16,596 nucleotides of DNA from Alteromonas_F sp964429915 (GTDB lineage Bacteria > Pseudomonadota > Gammaproteobacteria > Enterobacterales > Alteromonadaceae), in assembly GCA_964429915.1 (NCBI GenBank), contig CAYSDZ010000054.1, positions 1-16,596 on the forward strand, given 5' to 3'. Both the position numbers and the translations under genes were made by a program. The notes beneath the pieces were generated by a model. It ran no database searches. It worked only from the letters and a program-made list of their open reading frames with translations, and had not been told where the DNA came from. Every line of letters starts with the position of its first letter. The first letter of the stretch is position 1. Of this stretch, positions 7,113 to 15,681 are shown piece after piece.

Positions 7113-8039
7113 AGAATAGTATTTGCCGGCACACCCGATTTTGCCGCTAAACATTTACAAGTATTGATTGAAAAACAATTTAATATTGTTGGGGTTTACA
7201 CTCAACCCGACCGGCCTGCTGGACGAGGAAAAAAACCTCAAGCTAGCGCGGTAAAACAGGTTGCTGAAGCACACAAGTTAGCAGTTTTTCAGCCAGAAAA
7301 CTTCAAGAATACTGAAGCAATAGACATCTTACGCTCACTCAAACCAGACCTTATGATAGTGGTCGCATACGGTATTATCTTGCCGAGCGCAGTGTTGTCT
7401 ACACCCTATCATGGTTGCATTAATGTGCATGGTTCTCTCTTGCCTAAATGGCGAGGCGCTGCGCCAATTCAACGTGCTATTTGGGCTGGTGATAAACAAA
7501 CTGGCGTTACCATTATGAAAATGGATGAAGGGCTTGATACAGGTCCAATGCTATATAAATCGCAACTCGATATAAACTCAAAAGACACAAGTGCATCACT
7601 GTATGAAAAATTGGCTATTTTGGGCCCGCAAGCACTGAGTCATGCTTTACAGAACTTTGCCTCTTTGTCTGCTGAAATACAAAATACGAATAATGCAACG
7701 TATGCCAAAAAATTAAGTAAAGAAGAAGCCCTAATTGACTGGCATGATGATGCAGACCAATTAGAAAGAAACTGCCGAGCATTCAACCCATGGCCAGTGC
7801 AATGGTTTAAAGTCAATAACACAGCGATAAAAGTGTGGGAATCTCACGTTGCTGAACGTTCTTCTGCTCTCTCTTTGCCAGGCACCCTTATCCGCGCAGA
7901 CAAATCAGGTATTGAAGTCAGCACAGGAAAAGACAACATCGTACTAACCAAACTTCAACTACCTGGTAAAAAGCCGCTTCATGTGGGCGATATACTTAAC
8001 AGCCGTGGAGAGTGGTTTAAAGTGGGCTCCCAGTTATGA
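7110..8039 (+). CDS. fmt: Methionyl-tRNA formyltransferase
   Basis: Fmt transfers a formyl group from 10-formyl-tetrahydrofolate to Met-tRNAfMet, producing the initiator used by the ribosome; Def later reverses this. The 309 residues comprise the N-terminal catalytic domain, starting RIVFAGTPDFAA, with the formyl-folate site NVHGSLLPKWRGAAPIQ. N105, H107 and D143 (in LDTGPM) form the catalytic set. A C-terminal OB-like domain from about residue 205 recognises tRNA. The start is TTG, behind AAGGA at 6 nt. The stop overlaps the rsmB ATG in an ATGA arrangement, so rsmB is probably coupled. Confidence 0.97.
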   Translation: MRIVFAGTPDFAAKHLQVLIEKQFNIVGVYTQPDRPAGRGKKPQASAVKQVAEAHKLAVFQPENFKNTEAIDILRSLKPDLMIVVAYGIILPSAVLSTPYHGCINVHGSLLPKWRGAAPIQRAIWAGDKQTGVTIMKMDEGLDTGPMLYKSQLDINSKDTSASLYEKLAILGPQALSHALQNFASLSAEIQNTNNATYAKKLSKEEALIDWHDDADQLERNCRAFNPWPVQWFKVNNTAIKVWESHVAERSSALSLPGTLIRADKSGIEVSTGKDNIVLTKLQLPGKKPLHVGDILNSRGEWFKVGSQL

Positions 8040-9304
8040 AAATACGGTTTGGAAAGAGCCTTAGAGCCGACGCTGCTTGGGTTTTATTTCAAGTTTTAGA
8101 AGAAGGGCGTTCTTGTCGCGAGGTTATGCCCTTGGTTGTAGACGAGTATAGCGCTACAAAAGATAGAAATTGGCTAAACGAAGCAGTACTTGGAATTCTA
8201 CGCAATTTACCCATTCTACAGACGTGGTTGCGCCCTAGATTAAAAAAGCCTCTCAAAGGCGATAAAAAAATGATTGAGCACCTATTAATTCTAGGACTTT
8301 ATCAACTTAAGTACATGCGTGTGTCAGCCCACGCAGCGATAAATGAAACAGTTAGCGCTTGTACAGTATTACAAGCGTCAAGCTTAAAAGGCTTAGTGAA
8401 TGCCATTTTAAGAGATGCACAACGCAATGAGCTTACAGAGCCTGATGACAAACTATTGAGCTCGGGTTTACCCAAGTGGATATTTAAGAGCATTCACACC
8501 CATTATCCGCTAGACGCACAAAACATTATCGAAAACATGAACAGCAAAGCCCCCATTTGGCTACGGGTAAACTCACATAAGATAAGTTTTGAGGATTATT
8601 GTAATCATCTAAAAGAAGCCGACGTGCAGCACGAGATCCCAAACAACATATCCAATGCCGTTATCGTTAACCACGCCAACGTGTTGTCCTTACCGGGGTT
8701 TAAAGAAGGATGGTTTGCTGTTCAAGACGGTGCGGCTCAACAAGCTGCAACGTTGCTTAACCCACAAGCTGGTGAACATATTTTAGACTGTTGTAGCGCA
8801 CCAGGGGGCAAAGCTTGTCATATTTTTTCGTTAGCGCCAAAAGCGTATATCACTGCTCTAGATAGCTCCGAAAAGAGACTGCAAAGAGTCGCAGAAAATT
8901 GCTCTCGCTTAGATTGCTCGATGCAAATTCTTACCGGAGATGCGTCTAACCCAAGCGCTTGGTGGAATAATCAACCGTTCGATAAAATTCTACTCGACGC
9001 CCCCTGCTCTGCAACGGGAGTAATAAGACGGCATCCAGATATTCGCTGGTTGCGAAAAGGCAGCGACATTGGCGAGTTGGTCGCTTTGCAAGCCAAGATC
9101 ATCAGAGCTATATGGCCGACCCTCAAATCTGGCGGTACATTACTGTATGCGACATGTTCTATTTTGCCTGAAGAAAATCAGCAACAAATCGATGCCTTTA
9201 TGCAAGAAACACATGATGCGAGCCGAAATATGGAAGACATTCAAATTTTGCCGGGAGACGAACAAATGGATGGGTTCTACTATGCTCGACTCATTAAGTC
9301 ATAA
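8036..9304 (+). CDS. rsmB: 16S rRNA m5C967 methyltransferase RsmB (Sun/Fmu)
   Basis: RsmB methylates C967 of 16S rRNA with S-adenosylmethionine. The 422 residues (E. coli 429) contain an N-terminal NusB-like RNA-binding domain (about 1-135), a linker domain, and the Rossmann methyltransferase. SAM motif I is ILDCCSAPGGKA (249-260). DAPCSATGVIRRHPDIRW supplies C324, and TCSILPEEN supplies C374, the two cysteines used by this class (one nucleophile, one for release). Both are intact. It overlaps fmt by 4 bp, and trkA follows after 29 bp, the conserved fmt-rsmB-trkA order. Confidence 0.97.
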   Translation: MKIRFGKSLRADAAWVLFQVLEEGRSCREVMPLVVDEYSATKDRNWLNEAVLGILRNLPILQTWLRPRLKKPLKGDKKMIEHLLILGLYQLKYMRVSAHAAINETVSACTVLQASSLKGLVNAILRDAQRNELTEPDDKLLSSGLPKWIFKSIHTHYPLDAQNIIENMNSKAPIWLRVNSHKISFEDYCNHLKEADVQHEIPNNISNAVIVNHANVLSLPGFKEGWFAVQDGAAQQAATLLNPQAGEHILDCCSAPGGKACHIFSLAPKAYITALDSSEKRLQRVAENCSRLDCSMQILTGDASNPSAWWNNQPFDKILLDAPCSATGVIRRHPDIRWLRKGSDIGELVALQAKIIRAIWPTLKSGGTLLYATCSILPEENQQQIDAFMQETHDASRNMEDIQILPGDEQMDGFYYARLIKS

Positions 9305-9333
9305 CGTTCATTAGCGTAATTTCTGGATAAGCT

Positions 9334-10713
9334 ATGAAAATCATCATTTTAGGTGCAGGTCAGGTGGGTGGTTCGCTTGCTGAAAATTTAGTAGGTGAAA
9401 AAAACGAAATTACCGTTATCGATTCCGATCAAGACACATTGCGTATATTGCAAGACAGGCTCGATTTACGTGTTGTTCACGGCGTAGGTTCGCACCCCGA
9501 TATATTAAAAAAAGCAGGGGCAGAAGATGCGGATATGCTGATTGCTGTTACCAATAGCGATGAAAGCAATATGCTCGCGTGTCAGGTTGCTTATAGTATA
9601 TTTAAAACACCCACAAAGATCGCACGAGTTCGTTCAGAACAATACATCATTTATCAGTCGCAACTCTACAAGCAGCAAGACATACCCGTAGACCATATCA
9701 TTGCCCCTGAGCAATTAGTAACTCAAGGGATAAAGCGTCTCATTGATTATCCCGGTGCACTACAAGTAGTCGAGTTTGCAGACGGGAAAGCCAGCTTAGT
9801 CGCTATAAAAGCCTATTATGGAGGATTGCTAGTTGGGCACGCATTATCTGCGCTGAAAGAGCATATGCCTAACGTAGAAACACGAGTGGCAGCCATTTAC
9901 CGTCGTGGCCGCCCTATCCGACCGCTTGGCTCAACTGTCATCGAGGCTGATGACGAAGTATTTTTCATAGCCGCAACCAAACATATCAGAGCGGTAATGA
10001 GTGAGCTTCAAAAGCTGGAGAACAGTTACAAACGCATCATGATCGCAGGAGGTGGATTGATTGGTGCCGGTTTGGCTAAAAAACTGGAAAGTAAGCATAA
10101 CGTTAAATTGATCGAATATAACCCGCAACGTGCCGCTTACTTATCTGAGCACCTCGACAAAACCATTGTTTTCTGTGGCGATGCTTCGGATGCGAATCTA
10201 TTAACAGAAGAAAACGTTGAGAGTGTTGACGCGTTTATTGCTGTTACTAACGATGATGAGGCAAATATTATGTCAGCCATGTTAGCGAAGCGAATGGGCG
10301 CACAAAAAGCAATGGTATTAATTCAACGAAGTGCTTATGTCGATTTAGTACAAGGCGGTGAAATAGACATCGCTTTTTCACCTCAACAAGCCACTATTTC
10401 AGCTCTGCTTACCCATGTTAGAAGGGGCGATATCGTTAATGTGTACTCACTTCGGAGAGGAGCGGCTGAGGCAATTGAAGCGATTGCACATGGAGATAAA
10501 AACACCTCTAAGGTGGTGGGTAGACAAATCAAAGATATCGCCATGCCGCAAGGCACCACAATTGGCGCTATTGTTAGAGAAGAGACAGTGATCATCGCGC
10601 ATGGTGATACCGTTATTGAAGCAAACGACCACGTGATCTTGTTTTTGGTAGACAAGAAATACATTAGTGATGTTGAAAAACTCTTTCAACCTAGCGCGTT
10701 TTTCTTTGGCTAA
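9334..10713 (+). CDS. trkA: Trk potassium uptake NAD-binding regulator TrkA
   Basis: TrkA is the cytosolic ring protein that gates the TrkH potassium channel in response to nucleotides. The 459 residues equal the E. coli length and form two tandem RCK modules. The first Rossmann fold begins at residue 2 with LGAGQVGGSLAE and the acidic end of beta-2 (VIDSD). The second begins near residue 236 with IAGGGLIGAGLAK and LIEYN. Each is followed by a TrkA-C lobe. No transmembrane segment is present. GGATAAG precedes the ATG at a normal distance. trkH, its membrane partner, is encoded convergently only 19 bp further on. Confidence 0.97.
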   Translation: MKIIILGAGQVGGSLAENLVGEKNEITVIDSDQDTLRILQDRLDLRVVHGVGSHPDILKKAGAEDADMLIAVTNSDESNMLACQVAYSIFKTPTKIARVRSEQYIIYQSQLYKQQDIPVDHIIAPEQLVTQGIKRLIDYPGALQVVEFADGKASLVAIKAYYGGLLVGHALSALKEHMPNVETRVAAIYRRGRPIRPLGSTVIEADDEVFFIAATKHIRAVMSELQKLENSYKRIMIAGGGLIGAGLAKKLESKHNVKLIEYNPQRAAYLSEHLDKTIVFCGDASDANLLTEENVESVDAFIAVTNDDEANIMSAMLAKRMGAQKAMVLIQRSAYVDLVQGGEIDIAFSPQQATISALLTHVRRGDIVNVYSLRRGAAEAIEAIAHGDKNTSKVVGRQIKDIAMPQGTTIGAIVREETVIIAHGDTVIEANDHVILFLVDKKYISDVEKLFQPSAFFFG

Positions 10714-10732
10714 TATGTGCGCTTTATTTAAG

Positions 10733-12184
10733 CTACCCTCTCCAGAAAGTGGGAGAAAACAACACAAGCAAAGAAAAGACTTCCAAGCGTCCAAACAGCA
10801 TAGCGGCGATCAGCATCCATTTTGCAGAGTCTGACACACTGGCGAACGTTGAAGAAACATCACCTAACCCCGGACCTAAATTATTTAATGTGGCAGCCGT
10901 TGCTGTGAATGCCGTAATATTATCTAACCCGGTTGCCAAAAGACCAATCATTATGACAACAAAAACAATAGCGTAAGCTGAGAAGAACCCCCATACGGCA
11001 TCGACTACTCTACTAGGCATGGCGCGATCGCCTAACTTAACGGAATAAACTGCTTTAGGGTGAACCAACCTGTCTATTTCACGTTTACCTTGAAGATAAA
11101 GTAATAATACGCGGATGACTTTTAAGCCTCCTCCCGTAGAGCCTGCACAGCCACCAATAAAACTAGAAAAAATCAGTAAAATAGGCAAAAACGCAGGCCA
11201 TGCGGAAAAGTTGGTTGTTGCAAATCCCGCAGTGGTGCTTACCGAAACTGCTTGTAACATCGCTTGATCTAATGCAGCTTCGGCAGAGGTATAATAGCCC
11301 GTTAACACCAAGGTAAAAAAACAAACCAGTATTAACGAAACTTGCAAAATAAAGAACGCTTTAAATTCTGGATCGAACTTATAAACCTTTAACGACCGAC
11401 TGTTGACTGCCGCATAGTGCAATGCAAAATTTAGCGCAGCGATCCATAAAAACACCACGCAAACAATATTAACCAAAGGAGAATCGAAATACCCTAGGCT
11501 TGCATCATGCGTAGAAAATCCACCAATGGCGATGGTTGAAAATGCATGGCATATTGCATCGAATAAGGTCATTCCGGCTAACCAGTACGCCAAAGTACAA
11601 GCGCTGGTTAAAGCCAAGTAGATGTACCATAAATGTTTGGCGGTATCTGCAATGCGAGGGGTCATTTTAGAATCTTTAACAGGACCCGGTGTTTCAGCTC
11701 TGTAAAGCTGCATTCCCCCTACCCCCAAGATAGGTAGAATAGCAACCGCGAGCACAATGATTCCCATGCCTCCCAACCATTGCAGTTGCTGACGATAAAA
11801 CTGAACTGCATGAGGCAAAAAATCTACGCCCTCTATGACCGTTCCACCCGTTGTAGTAAGGCCCGAAAACGATTCAAAAAATGCATCGGCAAGGCTCATT
11901 GTGGGTTGATCTAATAAAACAAAAGGAATGGCACCAAAGCTGCCAAGCACAGTCCAAAATAAAACAACAATTAGAAATCCTTCTCTTGCTCGAAGATCCG
12001 ATTTTTTGCTTCTATTTGGATACCAAAAGACCAAACCAGTACACAAACATAAAATAAATGCGAGCACAAACGGCAAGCCACCACCGTCTTTATAAATAAG
12101 AGAGATAGCAGCAGGAGGAATCATCGTTACACTAAAAAGGGCAACGAGAAGTCCTAAAATTCGAATGATGGCTCGGTACTGCAT
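10733..12184 (-). CDS. trkH: Trk potassium channel membrane subunit TrkH
   Basis: TrkH is the inner-membrane potassium-conducting subunit of the Trk system. The 483 residues show the four pseudo-repeats of membrane-pore-membrane units. The pore loops carry the selectivity glycines in SGLTTTGGTV (107-116), STIAIGGFS (216-224), STTAGFATT (316-324) and NNLGPGLGD (434-442). The basic GGGLKVIR (351-358) follows the third repeat near the intramembrane loop. The C-terminus, FSPTFWRG, is as expected for the family. The start is set by MQYRAIIRILGLL, which aligns with E. coli TrkH, although the AT-rich leader shows no Shine-Dalgarno. It is transcribed away from polA and ends facing trkA, so the two Trk subunits are not in one operon here. 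Confidence 0.96.
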   Translation of the reverse strand: MQYRAIIRILGLLVALFSVTMIPPAAISLIYKDGGGLPFVLAFILCLCTGLVFWYPNRSKKSDLRAREGFLIVVLFWTVLGSFGAIPFVLLDQPTMSLADAFFESFSGLTTTGGTVIEGVDFLPHAVQFYRQQLQWLGGMGIIVLAVAILPILGVGGMQLYRAETPGPVKDSKMTPRIADTAKHLWYIYLALTSACTLAYWLAGMTLFDAICHAFSTIAIGGFSTHDASLGYFDSPLVNIVCVVFLWIAALNFALHYAAVNSRSLKVYKFDPEFKAFFILQVSLILVCFFTLVLTGYYTSAEAALDQAMLQAVSVSTTAGFATTNFSAWPAFLPILLIFSSFIGGCAGSTGGGLKVIRVLLLYLQGKREIDRLVHPKAVYSVKLGDRAMPSRVVDAVWGFFSAYAIVFVVIMIGLLATGLDNITAFTATAATLNNLGPGLGDVSSTFASVSDSAKWMLIAAMLFGRLEVFSLLVLFSPTFWRG

Positions 12185-12512
12185 GTTTTATATTTAAATA
12201 CGATCTTTATAAGGTTAATTTGTTTTCACGGTTAGTATTAGGTCAGAAGCCGCCAAGTAGAACAACCTTTTTTTACTTATTACAAAAAATCACAAGGTCG
12301 AAAGAAAAAATAGTTCGAAATGTTAACAACGCGGTTTCATTTCTTAAAATCTATGCTATTCTTTTATCGAATTTTATAACACCTCCATTTTTTGATTTTT
12401 CTTTTCGTATCAAATAAAAAATAAAGTGTGGATTTGTACACAAAAGGAATTGAATAAAGTTATTTCATTCTCACCATACATTCATTAAGCACAAACCCTT
12501 GTTTTTTAATGG

Positions 12513-12549
12513 ATTTCTAAGAAAATAATTATTTCTAGCTAAAATAACT
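12513..12549. repeat. Tandem AT-rich 18/19-bp direct repeat
   Basis: Copy one (12513-12530) and copy two (12531-12549) share ATTTCTA, then 2 or 3 variable bases, then AAAATAA and a final T. They abut directly and lie just upstream of the DnaA-box array. Copy one contains the 12-bp palindrome AAATAATTATTT. Function unknown. Confidence 0.55.
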
Positions 12550-12569
12550 GGAAATCGTTTAGTTATTTT
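12541..12569. repeat. 9-bp perfect inverted repeat upstream of polA
   Basis: AAAATAACT (12541-12549) and AGTTATTTT (12561-12569) are perfect reverse complements around an 11-nt spacer. The stem is A/T-rich and would be weak as RNA. A protein-binding dyad or chance in AT-rich DNA are both possible. Confidence 0.45.
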
Positions 12570-12599
12570 TACCACAAGTTTACACACACCTTATCCACA
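12568..12599 (+). promoter_or_regulatory. DnaA-box array upstream of polA
   Basis: TTATCCACA (12591-12599) is a perfect high-affinity DnaA box. Before it in the same orientation stand TTACACACA (12580-12588) and TTTACCACA (12568-12576), each one mismatch from TTWTNCACA. The gaps are 3 and 2 bp, i.e. about one helical turn per box, as in DnaA filament-forming arrays. The array ends about 70 bp before the polA ATG, a position suited to promoter control. DnaA has been reported to stimulate polA in E. coli. The two weaker boxes are less certain than the perfect one. Confidence 0.6.
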
Positions 12600-12609
12600 G
12601 AAATTTGAG

Positions 12610-12637
12610 TTGAAAAGTAAGTCGTCTATGGCATGCT
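12610..12637 (+). promoter_or_regulatory. Candidate polA promoter
   Basis: TTGAAA (12610-12615) is followed after 16 bp by CATGCT (12632-12637), preceded by TGG as in an extended -10. The -10 is poor, and this is the best of several weak options close to the polA start. Confidence 0.25.
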
Positions 12638-12669
12638 AGGCGCAACATTATCAATGACGAAAAGTAAGC

Positions 12670-15420
12670 ATGCCTCAAGATTCTTCAACTCCTTTTATTT
12701 TAGTGGACGGTTCCTCTTATCTGTTTAGAGCATTTCATGGTCTTCCGCCGTTAACAAATTCTAAAGGCGTAGACACTGGCGCTATATATGGCGTAATCAA
12801 TATGCTGAAAAGCTTGATTAAGACTTATCAACCCACGCATATGGCGGTCGTTTTCGATGCAAAAGGGCAAACATTTAGAAACGACATTTACCCCGAATAC
12901 AAAGCGAACCGTCCCGAAATGCCTAACGAACTTAGGCAACAAATTGCTCCCTTGCACGAAATTATAAAAGCAATGGGACTTCCTTTATTAGTCGTTCCCA
13001 ATGTTGAAGCTGACGATGTAATAGGCACCTTAGCCAAACAAGCGACTGAACTCAGTATGCCTTGTTTGATCAGCACCGGTGATAAAGACATGGCGCAACT
13101 AGTGAACGAGCACGTAACGCTTATTAACACGATGAATAATCAAATTACCGATGCTGAAGGCGTGGTATCTAAATTTGGTGTGCCTGCATCGCGTATCATC
13201 GATTTTTTAGCGCTGAAGGGAGACAAGGTGGACAACATACCTGGCGTGCCCGGCGTAGGAGACAAAAGCGCGCAAGCTTTATTAAATGGTATTGGCGGAA
13301 TCGATGATATTTACAACAACCTCGAACAAATTGAGTCACTAACATTCAGAGGCTCAAAAACCATGGCCAAAAAAATGGTCGAATATGAAGAACAAGCACG
13401 TTTATCCTATACCCTAGCAACAATCGATACAGAAGTAGCACTAGACGTCACACCTGCTTCTCTTCAACCTACCCCAGCCGACAATCAAACACTCATCGAC
13501 TTGTTTACCGAATACGAATTTAAGCGCTGGTTAGCTGATGCTCAGGCGGTAAACGAGAGTCATACCAGTGACAATGAAACCGCCGTTTCATCCTCTAGCG
13601 AGACAATATCTAAAGCGTGTTATCAAACTCTGTTTACAGAGGCTGAGCTACATGAATGGGTAAAAAAAATTAAAAACGCAGAGTTGGTTGCCGTCGATAC
13701 CGAAACCACTAGCTTAAATTACATGGACGCAGAGCTTGTCGGAATATCGTTTTGTGTTGCCAAAGGCGAAGCTTGCTATATACCTCTTGCCCACAAACAA
13801 GAAACCGCCACACCTCAGCTCAATAAAGAGTGGGTGATATCACAATTAAAGCCGCTATTGGAAAGCAATGACATTATCAAAGTAGGCCAACATATAAAAT
13901 ATGATAAAAATATTCTAGCAAACGAAGGAATCTCACTCAGTGGAATAGGTTTTGATACGATGCTTGAAAGCTATGTCTTTAATAGCACTGCCAGTCGTCA
14001 CGATATGGATTCACTTTCTTTGGCGTATTTGAATCATAAAACCATTAGCTTTGAAGAAATTGCAGGCAAAGGCGCAAAACAACTTACCTTCGACTTAATC
14101 GATATTGATGTTGCTGCCCCCTACGCGGCAGAAGATGCCGATATTACGTTTCGATTGCATCATGTTCTGTGGGAAAAAGTAAGCGCGATAGACAGCCTTA
14201 AAAAAATATTAACTGAAGTCGAAGTTCCTCTTTGTTCTGTTCTCGCTCGTATGGAGCAACAGGGGGTGAAAATCGATAGCCAAATGTTAGCGCAGCAAAG
14301 CCAAGATCTTGCCTTACGAATTGCAGAATTAGAAAAAACCGTTCATGAAACGGCTGGCGAAACCTTTAATTTAAGTTCGACCAAGCAACTACAACACATT
14401 CTTTTTGAGAAACTCTCGCTGCCTGTCATTAAGAAAACCCCTAAAGGCGCGCCGTCAACTTCTGAAGAGGTCTTGCAAGAATTAGCTCAAGAATATGAGT
14501 TACCAAAACAACTGATGGAATATAGAGGGCTCACGAAGTTAAAATCGACCTACACAGATAAGTTGCCCAAAATGATCAACCATCGAACTGGCCGAGTTCA
14601 CACTTCTTATCATCAAGCGGTAACCGCAACAGGCCGATTATCTTCTACTGACCCCAACTTACAGAACATTCCCATTCGCACGGCCGAAGGAAGGCGTGTA
14701 AGGCAAGCTTTCATTCCTGAGCAGGATAACGTAATCCTAGCTGCTGACTATTCGCAAATTGAGCTGAGAATTATGGCTCATCTTTCAAAAGATAAAGGCT
14801 TATTAAACGCGTTTAATAATGGCTTGGATGTACACAGCGCTACTGCAGCAGAAGTATTCGGTGTTGATCCCAAAGACGTTTCGAGCGATCAAAGACGAAA
14901 TGCAAAGGCGATTAACTTTGGCCTTATCTATGGCATGTCGGCATTTGGTTTATCAAAACAGCTTAATTTACCTAGAGCCGATGCTCAGCGATACATGGAT
15001 ATGTATTTCGAGCGCTACCCAGGTGTGTTGGAGTATATGGAAACCACTCGAAAACTCGCTAAAGAACAAGGCTATGTTGAAACCGTGTTTGGAAGAAGGT
15101 TGTATTTACCAGATATAAAAGCAAGTAACGGAGCGAGGCGAAAAGGTGCAGAACGGGCTGCAATTAATGCCCCCATGCAAGGCACCGCTGCTGACATCAT
15201 AAAAATGGCCATGGTGAAAGTAGATGCTTGGATTCAAAGCGAAGCGAAAGACATAAAAATGACAATGCAAGTTCACGATGAATTGGTATTTGAAATCCCA
15301 AACACTAAAGTTGATAAGTATGGGTCAACCATAAAAACCATCATGGAAACAGCCGCAAGGCTTTCTGTTCCTTTAGAAGTGGAAGTCGGTAAAGGTAAAA
15401 ATTGGGAAGAAGCGCATTAA
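12670..15420 (+). CDS. polA: DNA polymerase I
   Basis: PolA fills gaps and removes RNA primers during Okazaki maturation and excision repair. The 916 residues (E. coli 928) contain all three domains. The 5' nuclease (about 1-280) begins FILVDGSSYLFRAFHG and includes VVFDAKGQTFR, VEADDVIGT, STGDKD and GDKVDNIPGVPGVG. The proofreading 3'-5' exonuclease (about 315-510) is intact, with D343 and E345 in VDTET, D412 in KYDK and D491 in AEDAD. The polymerase (about 530-916) has motif A ADYSQIELR with D693, the O-helix RRNAKAINFGLIYG, and motif C VHDE with D870. The start is the first ATG with a weak AAGTAAG ahead. The acidic/serine-rich stretch around residues 297-312 is the usual variable linker. 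No downstream terminator or Spot 42 gene was recognised. Confidence 0.98.
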   Translation: MPQDSSTPFILVDGSSYLFRAFHGLPPLTNSKGVDTGAIYGVINMLKSLIKTYQPTHMAVVFDAKGQTFRNDIYPEYKANRPEMPNELRQQIAPLHEIIKAMGLPLLVVPNVEADDVIGTLAKQATELSMPCLISTGDKDMAQLVNEHVTLINTMNNQITDAEGVVSKFGVPASRIIDFLALKGDKVDNIPGVPGVGDKSAQALLNGIGGIDDIYNNLEQIESLTFRGSKTMAKKMVEYEEQARLSYTLATIDTEVALDVTPASLQPTPADNQTLIDLFTEYEFKRWLADAQAVNESHTSDNETAVSSSSETISKACYQTLFTEAELHEWVKKIKNAELVAVDTETTSLNYMDAELVGISFCVAKGEACYIPLAHKQETATPQLNKEWVISQLKPLLESNDIIKVGQHIKYDKNILANEGISLSGIGFDTMLESYVFNSTASRHDMDSLSLAYLNHKTISFEEIAGKGAKQLTFDLIDIDVAAPYAAEDADITFRLHHVLWEKVSAIDSLKKILTEVEVPLCSVLARMEQQGVKIDSQMLAQQSQDLALRIAELEKTVHETAGETFNLSSTKQLQHILFEKLSLPVIKKTPKGAPSTSEEVLQELAQEYELPKQLMEYRGLTKLKSTYTDKLPKMINHRTGRVHTSYHQAVTATGRLSSTDPNLQNIPIRTAEGRRVRQAFIPEQDNVILAADYSQIELRIMAHLSKDKGLLNAFNNGLDVHSATAAEVFGVDPKDVSSDQRRNAKAINFGLIYGMSAFGLSKQLNLPRADAQRYMDMYFERYPGVLEYMETTRKLAKEQGYVETVFGRRLYLPDIKASNGARRKGAERAAINAPMQGTAADIIKMAMVKVDAWIQSEAKDIKMTMQVHDELVFEIPNTKVDKYGSTIKTIMETAARLSVPLEVEVGKGKNWEEAH

Positions 15421-15681
15421 ATTAGGATGTATTTGTTACAACTTGACCTGGCATTTTCAGTGATAGAGCTGAACCAAAACTGACAGTCTCTTGTGTACAC
15501 ATTGCGGAAGTTGAGCTCTGGATAATTTGTGCCTAAAAATGATAATCGCAAGCACGTTTTGTTTTGCTCGCTAAATTGGGTGAAGTGAATTTAGCATAGG
15601 AACAACTCGTCTTGTCAAAGCTAGTAATTACAGATTGCTTCTCCAAAAAATACTGCCAAGCAAACCTAATTCAACATGCAC
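15421..15681. other. Intergenic region after polA
   Basis: These 261 bp separate polA from the tail of the broken DUF4386 gene, which ends facing polA. I found no gene, no convincing rho-independent terminator and no Spot 42-like RNA. A 10-bp palindrome TGTGTACACA occurs at 15492-15501. Confidence 0.5.

Larger units (their letters stand above)
12185..12669. other. 485-bp AT-rich divergent region between trkH and polA
   Basis: No protein gene is convincing here. The only longish frame (12220-12417, TTG start) has no recognisable sequence and looks like chance in AT-rich DNA. The region must carry the trkH and polA promoters. Separately listed are a DnaA-box array (12568-12599), a tandem 18/19-mer (12513-12549), a 9-bp inverted repeat (12541-12569) and a weak polA promoter candidate. 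An imperfect reverse DnaA box (TGTGGATTT, 12427-12435) is also present. I see only one GATC, so it does not look like oriC. No stable GC-rich hairpin with a U-run (sRNA or terminator) was found. Confidence 0.6.

Noticed and set aside
10735..10760. TCTCC/GGAGA stem as a trkA-trkH bidirectional terminator
   Set aside because: Five base pairs only, inside trkH coding sequence, with no T-run in either direction.
12220..12417. 65-codon TTG-start frame with AAGG five bases upstream in the trkH-polA intergenic region
   Set aside because: No recognisable sequence, irregular amino-acid make-up typical of AT-rich DNA, and it lies in an expected promoter region.
12427..12599. Possible chromosomal replication origin (DnaA boxes plus AT-rich repeats)
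   Set aside because: Only one perfect box, one GATC, and flanked by trkH/polA rather than dnaA, mnmG or mioC; regulation of polA is simpler.
15455..15475. Similarity of TCAGTGATAGAG to half of a Tet operator
   Set aside because: The other half does not match and no TetR-like gene is nearby.
15538..15555. ATGATAATCGC resembling a Fur box
   Set aside because: Only about one hexamer unit matches; no iron gene is downstream.
15421..15681. Spot 42-like sRNA downstream of polA, as in enterobacteria and vibrios
   Set aside because: No matching sequence and no GC-rich terminator hairpin with a U-run on the plus strand.
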